The notes under the pieces: model-generated
Databases searched by the model: none
Seen by the model: the letters and a program-made list of their open reading frames with translations, nothing else
Told to the model about the DNA's origin: nothing
Position numbers and translations under genes: made by a program
Assembly: GCA_038326995.1 (NCBI GenBank)
Contig: JBBQKP010000070.1
Span: 1 to 14,266 of the forward strand
Length of the DNA: 14,266 nt
From: JBBQKP01 sp038326995
GTDB lineage: Bacteria; Planctomycetota; Phycisphaerae; Tepidisphaerales; Tepidisphaeraceae
Reading direction: 5' to 3'
Shown: piece after piece, positions 1 to 7,163 of the stretch
How the letters are laid out: every line of letters starts with the position of its first letter
Numbering within the stretch: the first letter of the stretch is position 1

Positions 1-219
1 ACGAGGGTAATTGAAATTGTTGATCTGAAAGTACCCGACGAATGCCTTCTGAATGTCGCTGAGATTCTTCGCACACATTTCGCGATGCGACGCCTCGCGG
101 CTGCTTCGAACAAACGGCACGAAGATTGAAATCAGCACGACTGTGATGCCGAGTACGACGAGCAATTCGGCAATGGTGAAGCCGCTGCGAACTCGCCTAA
201 GATCACTCGACCGAATCAT
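1..219 (-). CDS. Type IV pilin-like / DUF1559-like prepilin, N-terminal part (runs off the window)
   Basis: This is a pseudopilin-type protein of which the first 73 codons are visible. A short basic leader ends in Gly13. It is followed by the class III prepilin signal GFTIAELLVVLGI, with the cleavage site between Gly13 and Phe14 and the conserved Glu at mature position +5 (residue 18). The hydrophobic helix runs to about residue 35. The region after it (REASHREMCAKNL, then a conserved-looking aromatic stretch) resembles planctomycete DUF1559 prepilins, which is why I favour that family over a GspG/PilA major pilin. The start is well supported: GGAGGT at 226-231 sits six bases upstream of ATG 217-219. 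That ATG overlaps the rlmN stop as ATGA, so translation is probably coupled to rlmN. The fold beyond residue 73 and the exact subfamily cannot be seen. Confidence 0.88.
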   Translation of the reverse strand, partial: MIRSSDLRRVRSGFTIAELLVVLGITVVLISIFVPFVRSSREASHREMCAKNLSDIQKAFVGYFQINNFNYPR

Positions 220-1538
220 TGGATGACCTCCAACGTACGCCGGGCAGTGGCGTCTACTGCCGCTTCTTTGGTCAATTGATTTCCTTCTAGTTGCTTTCCT
301 TCTTGCGTGCGCCTTCGAAGCTGACCGCACGCCGCAGCGATATCCCGGCCGCGACTTTTACGAACGTGCGCGTTGATTCCTGCATCCCGCAGGATCGATT
401 GAAACTTCAACACATCCTCGGATCTCGGGCGTTGAAACGGCAATTGCTCGACTTCGTTGTATCGAATCAGATTGACGTTCGCCCGGATCGTCTTACAGAC
501 CTCAACGAGCTGTCGGGCGTGGCTGGGCCGATCATTTACGTTGTGCAGCAGGATGTATTCGAGCGTGATTTCGCGACCCGATCGATCGAAGTAATCGCGA
601 CACGATTGCAAGATCTCTTCCAGCGCAAAATGATTTGCCCACGGAATCAATTCGCGGCGAAGTGCTTCATTGGGAGCGTGCAAAGACAGGGCGAGGTTCA
701 CGGGCAATTCTTCGTCAGCCAGATCGCGGATTCGCGCCGGCACGCCGACCGTGCTGATTGTGATACGCCTGGCTCCGAGGTCGAAACACTGCCGATCGTG
801 CAAAATTCGAATCGCCTTCATGACGCTGGAATAGTTCGCCAATGGCTCGCCCATGCCCATGAAGACAATGTTGGTGATTTTCTCCTGCTGCTGTGCAAGA
901 ATCTGATTGAGCGCGAAGATCTGATACACGATCTCGCCGGCGCTGAGATTGCCCTTGAGCCCCAGCAAACCCGACGCACAAAACTTACAGCCGACCGGAC
1001 AGCCGACCTGAGAACTGACACACGCGGTGCGGCGGTCTTCGTCGGGGATCATGACTGTTTCAGTGATCGCGGGCTCGACACCGACAGGCCGTTTGAACTG
1101 GGTCAGTATTTTGATCGTGCCGTCGGAACTGTCTTGACGCACGGTCGTGGTGCCCGGAGACAAGTCGATGGAATTGGCAATCTCATCGCGATCACGCTTG
1201 GAAAAATCGGTCATCAGCTCAGGATCGTTCACGACCTTGGAATAAACCCACGTTCGCAACTGCTTGCCTCGAAATTTTGGCATCCCTCTGCCCATGACGA
1301 ATGCGTCAATCTGCTGAGGCAGACTGCCGAAGATGTCGAACTTCGTTTCGATCCTAGCATCAAGCTTGGCTTCGCTCTTTTCGGGCGTCGAATCTGGAGC
1401 TGTTTGCGGCACGGCGGGGTTATCTGCATCGATACTGGTCACGGGGCAAATCATACTGGAAAGTACGATGAATGCGGAGTGGGTGCGGAGCGAATGAGCG
1501 ATGGTGGAATGCCCGCACTTCATCGGCCACGTTTTCAT
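216..1538 (-). CDS. rlmN: 23S rRNA (adenine(2503)-C(2))-methyltransferase RlmN
   Basis: This is a radical-SAM enzyme that methylates C2 of A2503 in 23S rRNA and, in characterised members, A37 of some tRNAs. The [4Fe-4S] motif CPVGCKFC gives Cys180, Cys184 and Cys187. The two mechanistic cysteines are present: Cys173 in ACVSSQVGC, matching E. coli Cys118, and Cys404 in AACGQL, matching Cys355. GMGEP (228-232) and SLHAPN (285-290) are further family marks. The match to RlmN starts near residue 68, so the first ~67 residues are an unusual polar extension. I kept the ATG at 1538 because GAAGG lies seven bases upstream of it. An alternative ATG at 1454 (Met29) would shorten the extension but has no visible Shine-Dalgarno. 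The stop overlaps the downstream prepilin start. The 5' end lies 18 bases from a repeat-rich ORF. Confidence 0.96.
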   Translation of the reverse strand: MKTWPMKCGHSTIAHSLRTHSAFIVLSSMICPVTSIDADNPAVPQTAPDSTPEKSEAKLDARIETKFDIFGSLPQQIDAFVMGRGMPKFRGKQLRTWVYSKVVNDPELMTDFSKRDRDEIANSIDLSPGTTTVRQDSSDGTIKILTQFKRPVGVEPAITETVMIPDEDRRTACVSSQVGCPVGCKFCASGLLGLKGNLSAGEIVYQIFALNQILAQQQEKITNIVFMGMGEPLANYSSVMKAIRILHDRQCFDLGARRITISTVGVPARIRDLADEELPVNLALSLHAPNEALRRELIPWANHFALEEILQSCRDYFDRSGREITLEYILLHNVNDRPSHARQLVEVCKTIRANVNLIRYNEVEQLPFQRPRSEDVLKFQSILRDAGINAHVRKSRGRDIAAACGQLRRRTQEGKQLEGNQLTKEAAVDATARRTLEVIQ

Positions 1539-1556
1539 CCGGTCGCCTTCGAGCGA

Positions 1557-1910
1557 TTACGGGGTGTCCGCCGACGCTTCGCCGGTGTCCGCCGACGCTT
1601 CGCCGGTGTCCGCCGACGCTTCGCGGGAACCTTTTCTCGCTTCAGGGGAACCTTTTCTCGCTTCAGGGGAACCCTTTCTCGATTCAGGGGAACCCTTTCT
1701 CGATTCAGGGGAACCCTTTCTCGCTTCAGGGGAACCCTTTCTCGCTTCAGGGGAACCCTTTTTTCGCTCGAGCGTCTTCCTTAACGCTTTGTCGATGGCG
1801 GCGTCGCGCGGGAGCGGTGATTCGAGCGTTGAAACGAGAAAGCCGGTCGATAGAGTCGAAATCAAGTTGCTTATCGGGGCAGCTCCGTATTTCGGGATGA
1901 GCTTTCGCAT
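1557..1910 (-). CDS. Hypothetical 117-residue repeat protein, doubtful
   Basis: I do not recognise this protein. Residues 1-50 are non-repetitive and end in a basic stretch (KALRKTLERKK). They are followed by six or seven RKGSPEA/RKGSPES heptads and then three EASADTG heptads, after which the frame stops. The tail would be hydrophilic and probably disordered. It lies 18 bases upstream of the rlmN start on the same strand, so the two could be co-transcribed. Caution is needed: because the DNA period is 21 bp, a multiple of three, several frames stay open through the repeats on both strands. The ATG at 1910 has no clear Shine-Dalgarno, and the frame continues upstream without a stop to 1953 but has no ATG there. 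It may be a real small protein, a decayed gene end, or an open frame created by the repeats. Confidence 0.38.
   Translation of the reverse strand: MRKLIPKYGAAPISNLISTLSTGFLVSTLESPLPRDAAIDKALRKTLERKKGSPEARKGSPEARKGSPESRKGSPESRKGSPEARKGSPEARKGSREASADTGEASADTGEASADTP
1563..1625. repeat. Tandem repeat A: three 21-bp copies
   Basis: There are three contiguous copies of a 21-bp unit starting ggtgtccgccgacgcttcgc, at 1563, 1584 and 1605. The first two are identical and the third differs only in its last base. On the minus strand each copy encodes the heptad EASADTG. Confidence 0.95.
1626..1764. repeat. Tandem repeat B: six full 21-bp copies plus a partial one
   Basis: Six contiguous 21-bp copies begin at 1626, 1647, 1668, 1689, 1710 and 1731, with a partial seventh from 1752. 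The unit starts ggaaccYtttctcgMttcag. Copies fall into identical neighbouring pairs: 1-2 have ccttttctcgc, 3-4 have ccctttctcga and 5-6 have ccctttctcgc. The array directly abuts repeat A with the same period but a different sequence. On the minus strand the copies encode RKGSPEA or RKGSPES. Confidence 0.95.
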
Positions 1911-2057
1911 GTCGCCGAAGTAAGGGTCTATCGACGCGGATCGAATCGTGCACTAAACTGCCGATTCTTCAGAAAAGAGCGACAGGATCGCTTGACGCCT
2001 GACGCCGAAAGTCTTGCCGCAGAACGTCGCAAATCAGATGGCCCTATAGGAGTACGC

Positions 2058-3743
2058 ATGACCGACCGTCTCATCGTGATCGCCGCCGCGGAGTTTGGAA
2101 ACTTCATCAGTTGGTGGAAGATCTTGCCCTTCCTGGTTCTATTTCTGGTCTGGGCAAAGCTATTGACGTGGGTGGATAAGGACACGATTGCCGCCTTTTT
2201 GCCGCGTTCGGCGATCAACGGCGGAATGTTTGCCGGTTTCGCGCTGGCGACACTCCTGTTCTTCTCCCTGCCGGGGCTGGTCCTCTCGCTCCTGGCGTTC
2301 ATAACGATCTTCGCCATTGAGATCGGCACCTATCTCTTTATACGCTCGCAGAAAGTCGGCCTGGCCGATTTGGGGCCGGAGCTGAAGAAGGCGTTCACGA
2401 TCAACGCGTTCTCAAGTTTCGGCAAGTCGAAGGATGTCCAGACGTCGGCCGGTGAGGTCGGGCTGTTTACGAAAAGCGGCGCGGTCGTGCCGCCCGATGT
2501 GCAGGACCCCGCGCGTATTGGCTATGACGCATTGCAAGTCGTGCTGTATGAGCCGCTTGTGAAGGAGGCCCACACAATCGACATCGTCCCCAATGTGGGC
2601 GGCGCGATGATGCGTTATCACGTGGACGGCGTGGTTTACGACGGCGCGAATTTTGAGAAACAGCCCATCGCCGATGCGATTGCGTTCCTCAAGCAAACGG
2701 CCGGGCTTGATCCTGCAGAGCGCCGCAAAGTGCAAACCGGAAAGTTCAAAGCATCCGTCGGCCCGGGCAAGAAGGAACTGGTCGTAAGCGTCAGCGGCTC
2801 TTCGCAAGGAGAGGCCGCGACGATCGAGATCGACATCGCCAAGCGATATCAATACGACGCCGGCGACCTGGGATTATCTTCAGAGCAACTCGAAGAGCTG
2901 CGGTCTGTTCGAGAGAACCCAGGACTGGTCGTGCTGGCCGCGCCTAAAGGCCAGGGCCTGACGACACTTCAATACGGAGTGCTAAGGATTCACGATGCGT
3001 TTGTGTACCGCGTGATGACGGTCGAACGTGATCCGCCGATCGACTTGGAAAGCATCACGCAGAACAAACTTCCGGGCGGAGCGTCGCAGGCGGAAGAACA
3101 GAAGCTCGTCAGCTGGGTTTGCTCACAGGAGCCTGACGTCGTTCTTGCCAGCGGAATCGAGTCGGGGCAGAGCGCGCGGGACCTGGCGGCCTACGCGCAG
3201 AAGCATCGCGCGTATGTTTCCGTCCGTGCGAATGACGTCTTTGAAGCACTGTCGATCTGGGTGAAGCTGTCAGGGAGTTCGGGCCTTGCTGCGGTGACAC
3301 ACGTCGTTGCAGGCCGAACGTTTCGAAAGCTCTGTGACGCCACGAAAATTCCGTATCTGCCCGACGAACGGCTTCTCAAGCAACTGGGCGTTACGCCAGG
3401 CAAGGTCAACGAGCTATACAAGCCAAGTGTCGGCCCGATTCTCGACGCCAAGGGCAATGAAATCCCAGACGAGTTCTGCCACGGCCTGGGCTACAAGGGT
3501 CGCATAGGAGTGTACGAAATGCTCGCCGTCGATGACGAAGTGAAACAGATCATGAAGACCGGCGGCAATGTCGCGTCCCTCAGACAAGTATTCCGAAAAC
3601 AAAAGAGGCGTTACCTTCAGGAAATGGCCCTGCAGCGCGTCCTCACCGGCGAAACCAGCGTGCAGGAAATGCTGCGAATTCTCAAGCCCGAATCCGGTTC
3701 TGAAAGGCCCTCTTCCAAGTCCGCCGTCGTCGCCAAAGGCTGA
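2058..3743 (+). CDS. Membrane-anchored GspE/PilB-family protein with degenerate ATPase motifs
   Basis: This 561-residue relative of type II secretion / type IV pilus ATPases has an unusual membrane-spanning N terminus, with hydrophobic stretches at about 18-37 and 57-95. The family N2 domain is recognisable (MRYHVDGVV, then AGLDPAERRKVQTGKF), as is the C-terminal GLGYKGRIGVYEML. The active site is broken. Walker A reads APKGQGLTT (295-303) with Leu301 in place of the lysine. The Walker B region reads PDVVLASGIES with Gly366 where GEIRD has its glutamate. The His-box histidine is Arg390. Each zinc pair keeps one cysteine only (Cys426, Cys474). ATP hydrolysis is therefore unlikely, and a structural or regulatory role is more plausible. 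I chose ATG 2058 because TAGGAGT sits just upstream. A TTG at 1992 would add 22 residues. The gene reads toward the CvpA-like gene 82 nt downstream. Confidence 0.85.
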   Translation: MTDRLIVIAAAEFGNFISWWKILPFLVLFLVWAKLLTWVDKDTIAAFLPRSAINGGMFAGFALATLLFFSLPGLVLSLLAFITIFAIEIGTYLFIRSQKVGLADLGPELKKAFTINAFSSFGKSKDVQTSAGEVGLFTKSGAVVPPDVQDPARIGYDALQVVLYEPLVKEAHTIDIVPNVGGAMMRYHVDGVVYDGANFEKQPIADAIAFLKQTAGLDPAERRKVQTGKFKASVGPGKKELVVSVSGSSQGEAATIEIDIAKRYQYDAGDLGLSSEQLEELRSVRENPGLVVLAAPKGQGLTTLQYGVLRIHDAFVYRVMTVERDPPIDLESITQNKLPGGASQAEEQKLVSWVCSQEPDVVLASGIESGQSARDLAAYAQKHRAYVSVRANDVFEALSIWVKLSGSSGLAAVTHVVAGRTFRKLCDATKIPYLPDERLLKQLGVTPGKVNELYKPSVGPILDAKGNEIPDEFCHGLGYKGRIGVYEMLAVDDEVKQIMKTGGNVASLRQVFRKQKRRYLQEMALQRVLTGETSVQEMLRILKPESGSERPSSKSAVVAKG

Positions 3744-3825
3744 GTCCTGATCCGTTTTCAACTCACAGATTTACGCAACCTGTTACAAGCTCTACTAACC
3801 GTTTTTCCTTCTCCCACTCCACATC

Positions 3826-5058
3826 ATGGTCTTCAATCTTCTCATGTTCGTGCTTCTGGTTGCGATTGTGTACTTCCACTTTCTGCAAGGGGCGTTCAGT
3901 GCGTTAATCAGTGCGGTCGTCGCGTTCCTGGCGGCGTGTATCGCGCTGGGCCTACACGAAAACATCGTCGTGTCGCTGCTGGGCGGAAAAATGATCGATT
4001 ACGCCGTCTCGATGTCCATGATCGGCCTGTTCGCGCTTACCTATCTCGTTCTGCGACTCACGATCGACAAGCTGATTCCGGGGAACGTCAGGCTTCCCGT
4101 CACCGCCGACCGCATCGCCGCCGTCATATTCGGAATCATGGCAGGGACTGTCACTGTCGGCATACTTTCGCTCGCTACACAGGCACTGCCGACCGGCACG
4201 TATACGATTGATTTTTCCCGCTTCGCCACCAAAGACGATCGCACCGTTGCGATGAATCTGGGCACGGGAAATTTCTCGAACGAGGACATCGCCATTGCGG
4301 GCGAACTCGAGAGTCCGGTCGCCGCCGAAGAGACACGCGCGTCGATGTGGATTCCAGTCGATAGCTGGACGCTCTCCATGGTCGGCTTTCAATCCGAGTC
4401 CGGTGCATTAGCTGGCCCGACCAGCTTCCGCGCGATTCACCCTGATTTTATCGCCCAGCAGGCACTCTCGCGAACCGGCGCAGAAGCGGGACAAAAAATC
4501 ACCACCCTTGCCACACTTGGTGGTGAGCCGCGCGTATCTCTCAGTGAAACATTCATTCTCACGAGCCCGCTCCAGCAGATCGAAGGTGAAATCAAAGCCA
4601 TCCGAAGCCGATCCCTCGACCCGACGGTTAAGCCCACCGATTCGCAGATACTGCTCGTGATTCGTCTGGACATCGACAATAACGAAGCGGACAAGGACGA
4701 GCTCGTCCGCTTTTCGCCCGGCGCAGTTCGCCTGGTGGCGGGCGGAAAAGACATCTATCCGCTGGGCACGCTCGACGGCGGCAAAGTGCTGGTCGCCAAC
4801 GCGATCGACGACCCGATACGCGCTTCGCACGGCCTGATCGATCTGGTGTATCTGGTCGAAAAGGCCGACGTTGTGGCATCCGAAGATTTCGCCGCGAAGC
4901 AGACAAACTTCAAGCCCGATGTCTTCGTCGAGTTTCGAAGACTGGGCCGCCTTTCGCTGTCTGACAAACCTTCGACCGGAAGCATTCCCGGTCCCGAATC
5001 GTCCAATGTTCGCCGCAAGGTTGAAGTGCAGAAGCGGATTACAGACTTGGGATTGTGA
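3826..5058 (+). CDS. CvpA-like four-helix membrane protein with a large C-terminal domain
   Basis: This is a 410-residue protein. The first ~120 residues hold four hydrophobic segments (about 3-20, 24-45, 58-78 and 96-118), with the fourth preceded by PVTADRIAAVIFGIMAG. This layout resembles the CvpA (colicin V production) family, whose molecular function is poorly known. Residues ~125-410 are soluble-looking and contain a beta-rich part with IRLDIDNNEADKDELVRFSP and VRLVAGGKDIYPLG, which looks like a secreted beta-sandwich of DUF4352-like or Ig-like type. I cannot name it with confidence. CvpA proteins are normally about 160-200 residues, so the added domain is the distinctive feature. No Shine-Dalgarno precedes the ATG. 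The gene lies 82 nt after the degenerate GspE-like gene on the same strand and may share its transcript. It converges with the ketoacyl synthase gene. Confidence 0.72.
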   Translation: MVFNLLMFVLLVAIVYFHFLQGAFSALISAVVAFLAACIALGLHENIVVSLLGGKMIDYAVSMSMIGLFALTYLVLRLTIDKLIPGNVRLPVTADRIAAVIFGIMAGTVTVGILSLATQALPTGTYTIDFSRFATKDDRTVAMNLGTGNFSNEDIAIAGELESPVAAEETRASMWIPVDSWTLSMVGFQSESGALAGPTSFRAIHPDFIAQQALSRTGAEAGQKITTLATLGGEPRVSLSETFILTSPLQQIEGEIKAIRSRSLDPTVKPTDSQILLVIRLDIDNNEADKDELVRFSPGAVRLVAGGKDIYPLGTLDGGKVLVANAIDDPIRASHGLIDLVYLVEKADVVASEDFAAKQTNFKPDVFVEFRRLGRLSLSDKPSTGSIPGPESSNVRRKVEVQKRITDLGL

Positions 5059-5090
5059 AGCCAGAAGAGATCAAATCGTCTCAATCCAGC

Positions 5091-5999
5091 CTACGCCCGC
5101 CGGATCGAAGCCGCCGCCACCGCGCCGCCGAAACCTGCGGCAAGTATCACGGTCCCACGCGCACACGCCTTCATGCTGAGCACGGCTGCGAGCAAGCCCG
5201 ATGCTCCAAGCGTATGGCCGATGAATGCCTTGTGCGATTCCACCTCCACTTCGCCAAGCTCTGCCCGGATCGCGCTAAGTTCGATCGCATCGGCGCGTGT
5301 GCCCGTCGCGTGTGCGTGAACGCGGTCGATCGACAGGCCGCCGCGAACATTTCGAATCGCACGTCGAAACGTGCTGCCATTCTCTCGATGACTGGTCAGA
5401 TGAAAGGCATCCGAGAGCATAATGGTTTGATGCAGCTCGATGTCACCAGCACTTGGCTCCTTCGACTCGACGATGACACACGCCGACGCCTCGGAGAGCA
5501 CGAATCCGCCGCCGCTTTCGTCGAAGGGTTTGCACCGCTCACCATCGGGAACAAGAACGCCGAGCCGGTGAAAGCAGCCCATGAAGATCGGGTGAAATGA
5601 ACTCTCGGCGGCGACGACAAGAACCCGCCGGGCGAGTTTGTTCACGACAAGCTGATGCGCGTAAGTCAGTGCGACAAGTCCCGACGCGCACGCGCTGCTG
5701 AAGATGCGCGTCGCAGGGAACGTCGTGTGCAGGCCGATCGGGTGAGAGGACGTTCCGGTGAGCCAGTGGTCGGCCGGACCTTTGCTGGTGGCCAGAAGGA
5801 TTTCATCAAAGGAACTGAGCTCAAGCCCGGCCGTCACGAGCCGCGCGAGCTGCGTGACGCGATCGACGCCCGGCTCGTTTAGGATTTCGATCCTGCCCTG
5901 GCGAATGACGCGTTCACCGCGTGCGATTGCTGCGTGAGTATCTTCGATCGTCAGGCCCAGTGGCGTTACGCATCGCGGCGAGCTGAGGATTGGAAGCAA
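5091..5999 (-). CDS. Compact beta-ketoacyl-ACP synthase (FabF/KAS II-like)
   Basis: This thiolase-fold condensing enzyme would extend an acyl chain with a malonyl unit. The Cys-His-His triad is intact: Cys104 in SSACASG, His230 in HATGT (usually HGTGT) and His262 in KAFIGHTLGASG, which also keeps the lysine (257) of FabF-type enzymes. PFD (158-160) and GFGG (289-292) are family marks. At 302 residues it is about 100 shorter than FabF, and the N-terminal half in particular is abbreviated. The only start with room is TTG 5999, because an in-frame TGA lies at 6018-6020 and no ATG lies between. It sits 51 nt after bioB and is probably co-transcribed with it. A role in making a biotin or other specialised acyl precursor is possible but is inference. 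It is not a KAS III (BioZ/FabH) type, which would have Cys-His-Asn. Confidence 0.85.
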   Translation of the reverse strand: MLPILSSPRCVTPLGLTIEDTHAAIARGERVIRQGRIEILNEPGVDRVTQLARLVTAGLELSSFDEILLATSKGPADHWLTGTSSHPIGLHTTFPATRIFSSACASGLVALTYAHQLVVNKLARRVLVVAAESSFHPIFMGCFHRLGVLVPDGERCKPFDESGGGFVLSEASACVIVESKEPSAGDIELHQTIMLSDAFHLTSHRENGSTFRRAIRNVRGGLSIDRVHAHATGTRADAIELSAIRAELGEVEVESHKAFIGHTLGASGLLAAVLSMKACARGTVILAAGFGGAVAAASIRRA

Positions 6000-6009
6000 C
6001 TCTGAGATG

Positions 6010-6053
6010 GGAATTGATCAGTTGACGATCATTTGCCGATCAGTTAACGATCA
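6010..6053 (-). repeat. Four tandem 11-bp TGATC-start units at the bioB stop
   Basis: Read on the minus strand, the units are TGATCGTTAAC, TGATCGGCAAA, TGATCGTCAAC and TGATCAATTCC. The first TGA is the bioB stop codon. The 11-base spacing puts TGA in all three frames before the ketoacyl synthase TTG start at 5999. Confidence 0.9.
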
Positions 6054-7076
6054 AATGACGACGGATGTCGTCTCGTCCTTGAACGGCGGCCGCATCGTCA
6101 TGCCAAGTGTGCCCAGCAGCGCCTTGTCCGCGTTGTAATCGGGCGAGGGCACGGCAAGCGTCAGCATGTGGCCGTTCTCGCTGCTGAAGACGGAATTCGC
6201 ACCGGCCATGAAGCAAAGCGCCTGTTCGCTTGCACTCAAATTCGCCCTGCCGGCACTCAGGCGGACGACGGACTTGGGCATCATCATCCGCGCGACGGCG
6301 ATCATCTTTACGATGTCCGTCCAGGGCACGTTGTCCGCATCGGCAAGGGGCGTTCCTGGCACCTTCGAAAGCACGTTGATCGGCACGCTCTCGGGGTGCG
6401 GCGCAAACGAAGCGAGCGTGCAGAGCATCGAAAGCCGATCGTCTATCGTTTCGCCCATGCCCAGAATTCCGCCGCTGCAAAGCGTCACGCCGGTCTTGCG
6501 AACATTCTTCAGGGTCTGAAGTCGGTCGGAAAATTTTCGCGTCGTTATGACCTTGCCGTAATGCGCCTCGCTGGTGTCCAGGTTGTGGTTGTACGCATAG
6601 AGCCCGGCATCATCCAGACGATGTGCCTGATCCTCAGAGAGCAATCCCAACGTGCAGCAGACTTCAACGCCCAGCGCGTTCACGCCTTCAACCATTTCAA
6701 GTACGCGGTCGAAATCGGCGTTGTCCTTCGGCCCGCGCCAGGCGGCGCCCATGCACACGCGCGTCGCCCCGGCCGCTTTCGCGCGCCTCGCTACATCAAG
6801 AACGTCTTCCACCTTCATCAAAGGCTCGGGCTCGATGCCAGTCGTATACCTCACCGACTGCGAGCAATACTTGCAATCTTCCGGACACGCACCGGTCTTG
6901 ATGCTGATGAGCTTGCAGACCTGCACTTCGCGTGCGTCATGATTGGAGCGATGAATACCGGCCGCTTTAAAAACCAGATCGAGCAGAGGCAGATCATAGA
7001 GCGACCTGACGTCTGCAATCGTCCAGTCGTATCGCAAAGCAGCGGATTCGTCGGCGAGTGTTGAGGGACCGTCCAT
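6051..7076 (-). CDS. bioB: Biotin synthase BioB
   Basis: This radical-SAM enzyme inserts sulfur into dethiobiotin, the last step of biotin synthesis. The SAM-cluster motif CPEDCKYC gives Cys64, Cys68 and Cys71 when counted from the ATG at 7076. The arginine that ligates the second [2Fe-2S] cluster is present in RLSAGR. Other family marks are YNHNLDTS, CSGGILGMGE and the C-terminal FSSENGHMLT. At 341 residues it has the usual length. The frame also opens at GTG 7100, adding eight residues. Neither start has a visible Shine-Dalgarno, and I prefer the ATG. The gene lies 87 nt after the M50/HlyD fusion gene on the same strand and 51 nt before the ketoacyl synthase gene. No other bio genes are in the window. 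Confidence 0.97.
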   Translation of the reverse strand: MDGPSTLADESAALRYDWTIADVRSLYDLPLLDLVFKAAGIHRSNHDAREVQVCKLISIKTGACPEDCKYCSQSVRYTTGIEPEPLMKVEDVLDVARRAKAAGATRVCMGAAWRGPKDNADFDRVLEMVEGVNALGVEVCCTLGLLSEDQAHRLDDAGLYAYNHNLDTSEAHYGKVITTRKFSDRLQTLKNVRKTGVTLCSGGILGMGETIDDRLSMLCTLASFAPHPESVPINVLSKVPGTPLADADNVPWTDIVKMIAVARMMMPKSVVRLSAGRANLSASEQALCFMAGANSVFSSENGHMLTLAVPSPDYNADKALLGTLGMTMRPPFKDETTSVVI

Positions 7077-7163
7077 ATCGATTGGAAGATAAAGGCACAC
7101 GCCAGCCGAGTCGATAGAGGCGGGTGCGGTTTATCGCGTCAGATAATAGACCTGAAGTCTCAG

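Noticed and set aside
1563..1764. CRISPR-like array
   Set aside because: Copies are contiguous 21-mers with no spacers and no cas genes nearby.
291..1784. 497-residue open frame on the plus strand opposite rlmN
   Set aside because: It is antisense to a gene with full RlmN motifs, contains no domain pattern, and its end is the 21-bp repeats read in another frame.
1501..1923. Plus-strand ORF with SGEPFLA heptads across the repeats
   Set aside because: It overlaps the rlmN 5' end on the other strand and stays open only because the repeat period is a multiple of three.
6168..7064. 298-residue plus-strand ORF opposite bioB
   Set aside because: It is a shadow of bioB; the minus frame has all BioB cluster motifs.
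7101..7163. Separate bioB promoter or biotin operator between the M50 fusion and bioB
   Set aside because: A TATTAT stretch exists but there is no -35 partner or BirA-type palindrome; the gap is short enough for co-transcription.
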